Shown here one piece after another: positions 5,871-7,602 of a stretch of DNA of 7,602 nucleotides; positions within the stretch are counted from its first letter, which is position 1, and every line of letters begins with the position of its first letter. The position numbers were made by a program, and so were the translations under genes. The stretch is from the NCBI GenBank assembly GCA_002474415.1, contig DLQV01000040.1:1-7602 (forward strand). The letters are read 5' to 3'. A model generated the notes under the pieces. The model did no database searches. It worked only from the letters and a program-made list of their open reading frames with translations, and was not told where the DNA came from. Source of the DNA: Lachnospiraceae bacterium UBA7598. GTDB taxonomy: Bacteria; Bacillota; Clostridia; Lachnospirales; Lachnospiraceae.

Positions 5871-6986
5871 CTATACTTCCATTTTATGATTTTGTTTTCT
5901 TCGCACCCGGCTCAGATGCTGTTCAAAATATCCTTTATTAATGAATTCTGCCAGTGCATACTGTTCCAATACCGGTACGGTACAGGAAAATCCGCCGGAA
6001 GTTTTTTTGTAACGTTCCATCAGTCTCTCCGGCAAAATCATATATCCCATACGAATGGACGGTGACAGACTTTTGGAAAATGTATTGATATAAATGACCG
6101 AACTGCTGTCATCCAGCATAAACAATGTCTCCACCGGCTTACCTGGCATAAAAAACTCGCTGTCAAAATCATCTTCCACAATATAATGATGTTTTTCTCT
6201 TGCCCATTCGAGATATTCGTACCGCTTTCCGATTGTTGCAGTAACACCGGATGGAAAACTGTGAAACGGTGTCACATGCAGCACATCCGCCCTTGTCTGT
6301 GCCAGCACATCACTTCTGATTCCATCCTCCCCCATAGACAGCATTTCACAGGCTGCTCCTGTTCCTTCATATACCTTCCGGATCTGATGATAAGACGGAT
6401 TTTCAATTCCATAAATCTTATCTGTTCCAAGAATTCTTACAACTGTACCATATAAATGTTCTGCTCCTGATCCGATAATGATCTGTTCCGGCTGCGCAAA
6501 TAATCCCCGATAACGCAACAGATACGATGCAATACTGTTCCGCAGAATCGCACAGCCCTCATTTGGTGAGCGATACAGCAATTCTTCTCCATATTCTGTA
6601 ATAACACTTCGCACAGTCTTAAAATACAGGGAATATGGAAAACTGGAAAGTGCCGCATTCTGCAGACGTCCATCTTCGATTTCTTCCGGTATCTCTGGAA
6701 GCATGTGCAATTCCTCATTCTGTTCTTTCATTTCTCCGATTACATGTATTTCACACACATAATACCCACTGCGTTCTCTCGGTTCTATATACCCTTCATC
6801 TTTTAACATCTGATACGCATTCTCAACCGTAATCAGGCTGATTCCGAGGTGTTCCGCCAGACTTCTCTTAGATGGAAGTTTTTCTCCCTTTTTCAGTTTT
6901 CCACGCTCAATATCCTTTCGGATCATCTTATATATATAATAGTATTTCGGTTCATCATTTCTCTGTTCCAGATTGTAAGTAAGCAT
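5871..6986 (-). CDS. MocR-type regulator (GntR winged helix plus aminotransferase-like domain), C-terminally shortened
   Basis: The 371-residue protein starts with a GntR winged helix (about 13-80; KRSLAEHLGISLITVENAYQML is the helix-turn-helix). A linker to about 110 leads into a fold type I aminotransferase domain. PLP-domain marks are SPNEGCAILRNSIASYL (140-156), GSGAEHLY (172-179), HVTPFHSFPSG (237-247, like the family's PSHQFPTG), VEDDFDSEF (270-278) and NTFSKSLSPSIRMGY (301-315) with Lys305 as the expected PLP-binding lysine. MocR proteins are usually about 460-480 residues. Here the chain ends at HLSRVRRKQNHKMEV, inside the helix that normally opens the C-terminal small domain, so the ligand-carboxylate Arg region is missing. 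No other frame continues it. The ATG at 6986 has AGGAGAAG upstream. It may be a functional short form or a decaying gene. Target genes are not evident. Confidence 0.88.
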   Translation of the reverse strand: MLTYNLEQRNDEPKYYYIYKMIRKDIERGKLKKGEKLPSKRSLAEHLGISLITVENAYQMLKDEGYIEPRERSGYYVCEIHVIGEMKEQNEELHMLPEIPEEIEDGRLQNAALSSFPYSLYFKTVRSVITEYGEELLYRSPNEGCAILRNSIASYLLRYRGLFAQPEQIIIGSGAEHLYGTVVRILGTDKIYGIENPSYHQIRKVYEGTGAACEMLSMGEDGIRSDVLAQTRADVLHVTPFHSFPSGVTATIGKRYEYLEWAREKHHYIVEDDFDSEFFMPGKPVETLFMLDDSSSVIYINTFSKSLSPSIRMGYMILPERLMERYKKTSGGFSCTVPVLEQYALAEFINKGYFEQHLSRVRRKQNHKMEV

Positions 6987-7039
6987 ATTCTTCTCCTGTC
7001 ATTTTCTTTTATATTTAGACTTTTACGTGCTGGAATACT

Positions 7040-7075
7040 AAAAAAGGAGTAAGACTTGCGTCTTGCTCCTTTTTT
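7040..7075 (-). terminator. Terminator of the tRNA operon
   Basis: Arms 7040-7055 and 7060-7075 form a 16-bp stem with a single G-T pair and a TTGC loop; the minus-strand side ends in CTCCTTTTTT. It starts 3 bp after the last base of the tRNA-Arg gene, so it closes the tRNA transcript. The MocR gene starts 53 bp further on. Confidence 0.93.
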
Positions 7076-7078
7076 ATA

Positions 7079-7152
7079 CGTGCGCGAGAGGATTCGAACC
7101 CCCGACACCTTGGTCCGTAGCCAAGTGCTCTATCCAGCTGAGCTACGCACAC
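7079..7152 (-). tRNA. tRNA-Arg (anticodon ACG)
   Basis: This 74-base cloverleaf has acceptor arm GTGTGCG pairing with CGCGCAC (one G-T pair) and discriminator G. The D-arm begins TAGCTCAGCTGGATAGAGC, the anticodon stem is CTTGG/CCAAG with loop CTACGGA, and the T-loop is TTCGAAT. A34 is expected to be edited to inosine, allowing CGU, CGC and CGA to be read. CCA is not encoded. It is the last gene of the operon, directly before the terminator. Confidence 0.97.
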
Positions 7153-7184
7153 ATATTTACTTAACACTACATAACATAGTGTAA

Positions 7185-7268
7185 TGCCGGCGACCGGAAT
7201 CGAACCGGTACTGTGTCACCACAACAGGATTTTAAGTCCTGCGCGTCTGCCAGTTCCGCCACGCCGGC
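7185..7268 (-). tRNA. tRNA-Leu (anticodon UAA)
   Basis: This 84-base class II tRNA has acceptor GCCGGCG/CGCCGGC, discriminator A, D-arm TGGCGGAACTGGCAGACGC and anticodon stem CAGGA/TCCTG with loop CTTAAAA. A long variable arm (TGTGGTGACACA) gives the leucine type, and the T-arm is CCGGTTCGATTCCGG. CCA is not encoded. It reads UUA and, by wobble, UUG. The spacer to the upstream tRNA-Val is only 5 bases, so they share a transcript. Confidence 0.97.
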
Positions 7269-7273
7269 ATGAA

Positions 7274-7346
7274 TGGGACCTACAGGGCTCGAACCTGTGA
7301 CCCTCTGCTTGTAAGGCAGATGCTCTCCCAGCTGAGCTAAGATCCC
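7274..7346 (-). tRNA. tRNA-Val (anticodon UAC)
   Basis: This 73-base cloverleaf has acceptor GGGATCT/AGGTCCC (one T-G pair), discriminator A, D-arm TAGCTCAGCTGGGAGAGC and anticodon stem TCTGC/GCAGA with loop CTTACAA. The T-arm is ACAGGTTCGAGCCCTGT. CCA is not encoded. It lies 28 bases after tRNA-Asp and 5 before tRNA-Leu. Confidence 0.97.
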
Positions 7347-7374
7347 ATACCGTAATTGAAACCAATTACTAAAA

Positions 7375-7448
7375 CGACCCAGACGGGACTCGAACCCGTG
7401 ACCTCCGCCGTGACAGGGCGGCGCTCTAACCAACTGAGCCACTAGGCC
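7375..7448 (-). tRNA. tRNA-Asp (anticodon GUC)
   Basis: This 74-base cloverleaf has acceptor GGCCTAG/CTGGGTC, discriminator G as expected for Asp, anticodon stem CCGCC/GGCGG with loop CTGTCAC, and T-arm ACGGGTTCGAGTCCCGT. CCA is not encoded. A promoter-like sequence ends about 12 bp upstream, so this gene may be the first of a separately initiated transcript. Confidence 0.97.
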
Positions 7449-7460
7449 AGATCGTTAAAT

Positions 7461-7489
7461 ATTATAACATACATTCTCGAGTATTTCAA
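7461..7489 (-). promoter_or_regulatory. Internal promoter within the tRNA array, upstream of tRNA-Asp
   Basis: In the 51-base spacer between the Met/CAU and Asp tRNA genes the minus strand reads TTGAAA (7484-7489), 17 bases, then TATAAT (7461-7466), with TGT directly before the -10 (an extended -10). Initiation would fall near 7454, about six bases before the mature tRNA-Asp. This match is far better than expected by chance in a spacer. Confidence 0.8.
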
Positions 7490-7499
7490 GTAAAATAAG

Positions 7500-7573
7500 T
7501 GGACCATCGGGGACTCGAACCCAGGACCGACCGGTTATGAGCCGGTTGCTCTAACCAACTGAGCTAATGGTCC
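7500..7573 (-). tRNA. tRNA with CAU anticodon (elongator Met, or Ile2 if lysidine-modified)
   Basis: This 74-base cloverleaf has acceptor GGACCAT/ATGGTCC fully paired, discriminator A, D-arm TAGCTCAGTTGGTTAGAGC, anticodon stem ACCGG/CCGGT with loop CTCATAA, and T-arm CTGGGTTCGAGTCCCCG. It is not the initiator, since pair 1-72 is G-C and the three consecutive G-C pairs of the initiator anticodon stem are absent. A CAU anticodon can also serve isoleucine after TilS modification, and the GGACC acceptor resembles B. subtilis tRNA-Ile2, so Met is only favoured. CCA is not encoded. Confidence 0.93.
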
Positions 7574-7584
7574 AAAAAAGAAAA

Positions 7585-7602
7585 AGCCGATGATCGGACT
7601 CG
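7585..7602 (-). tRNA. Partial tRNA gene (3' end only), probably tRNA-Thr
   Basis: Only the last 18 bases are in the window: half of the T-loop and T-stem (CGAGTCCGAT), the 3' acceptor strand CATCGGC and discriminator U. The implied 5' acceptor is GCCGATG. U73 with this acceptor fits tRNA-Thr of Firmicutes, but the anticodon is off-window. It lies 11 bases upstream of the Met/CAU gene, and CCA is not encoded. Confidence 0.6.

Noticed and set aside
5800..5900. A frameshift explaining the short MocR protein
   Set aside because: The other two minus-strand frames downstream of residue 371 do not continue the aminotransferase fold and hit stops; the DNA there is promoter sequence, so a simple frameshift is not the cause.
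7040..7160. The tRNA-Arg 3' end as an integration site for a mobile element
   Set aside because: No direct repeat of the tRNA 3' end and no integrase or other mobile-element gene is visible in the window; the tRNA is followed at once by its terminator and a regulator gene.
7167..7442. A 91-residue minus-strand frame with MAQLVRAPP, GVAELADAQDLKS and GSSPV segments
   Set aside because: It is translation of the Asp, Val and Leu tRNA genes. These peptide strings are well-known false proteins produced from tRNA sequences.

Overview
The window reads as a chromosomal stretch of a low-GC Gram-positive anaerobe of the class Clostridia, most likely a Lachnospiraceae-type gut bacterium. This rests on strong AGGAGG-like ribosome sites, A/T-rich spacers with T-tailed hairpins, a YpsC-type (Gram-positive RlmL-like) RNA methyltransferase, a YtrA-type GntR/ABC operon, and tRNA genes that do not encode CCA. 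The genus is inference. Every gene I can support, protein or RNA, lies on the minus strand, so the window is best read from right to left.

Right end (7602 to 7040): a tRNA operon in the order partial tRNA (probably Thr), Met/CAU, Asp(GUC), Val(UAC), Leu(UAA), Arg(ACG), closed by a strong hairpin terminator. A near-consensus promoter sits inside the array, between the Met/CAU and Asp genes.

Middle right (6986 to 5871): a MocR-type regulator, that is a GntR winged helix fused to an aminotransferase-like domain. It stops at 371 residues, about 90 to 110 short of the family norm, and its stop codon is 2 bp from the -35 box of the next operon.

Middle (5868 to 3147): a self-contained operon of a YtrA-type GntR repressor, an ABC ATPase and two six-helix membrane proteins. 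It has a clear promoter with a perfect 15-bp palindrome covering the -10 box (likely autoregulation), tightly coupled reading frames and a terminator. It resembles the Ytr and Pmt export systems; the substrate cannot be read from sequence.

Middle left (2957 to 2671): a 64-residue hydrophilic protein with a strong ribosome site, built largely of a degenerate four-residue repeat and ending in a 17-bp hairpin terminator. Its function is unknown.

Left (2651 to 1): a compact group of a single-domain rhodanese (GTG start), a THUMP-domain RNA methyltransferase, and a secreted papain-like cysteine protease with an N-terminal copper-amine-oxidase-type domain. The protease runs off the left edge after 361 residues with its catalytic Cys and His visible.

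The most notable items are the C-terminally clipped MocR gene beside the GntR/ABC promoter, the palindromic operator, the promoter inside the tRNA array, and the tetrapeptide-repeat small protein. I see no CRISPR array, insertion sequence or phage gene.
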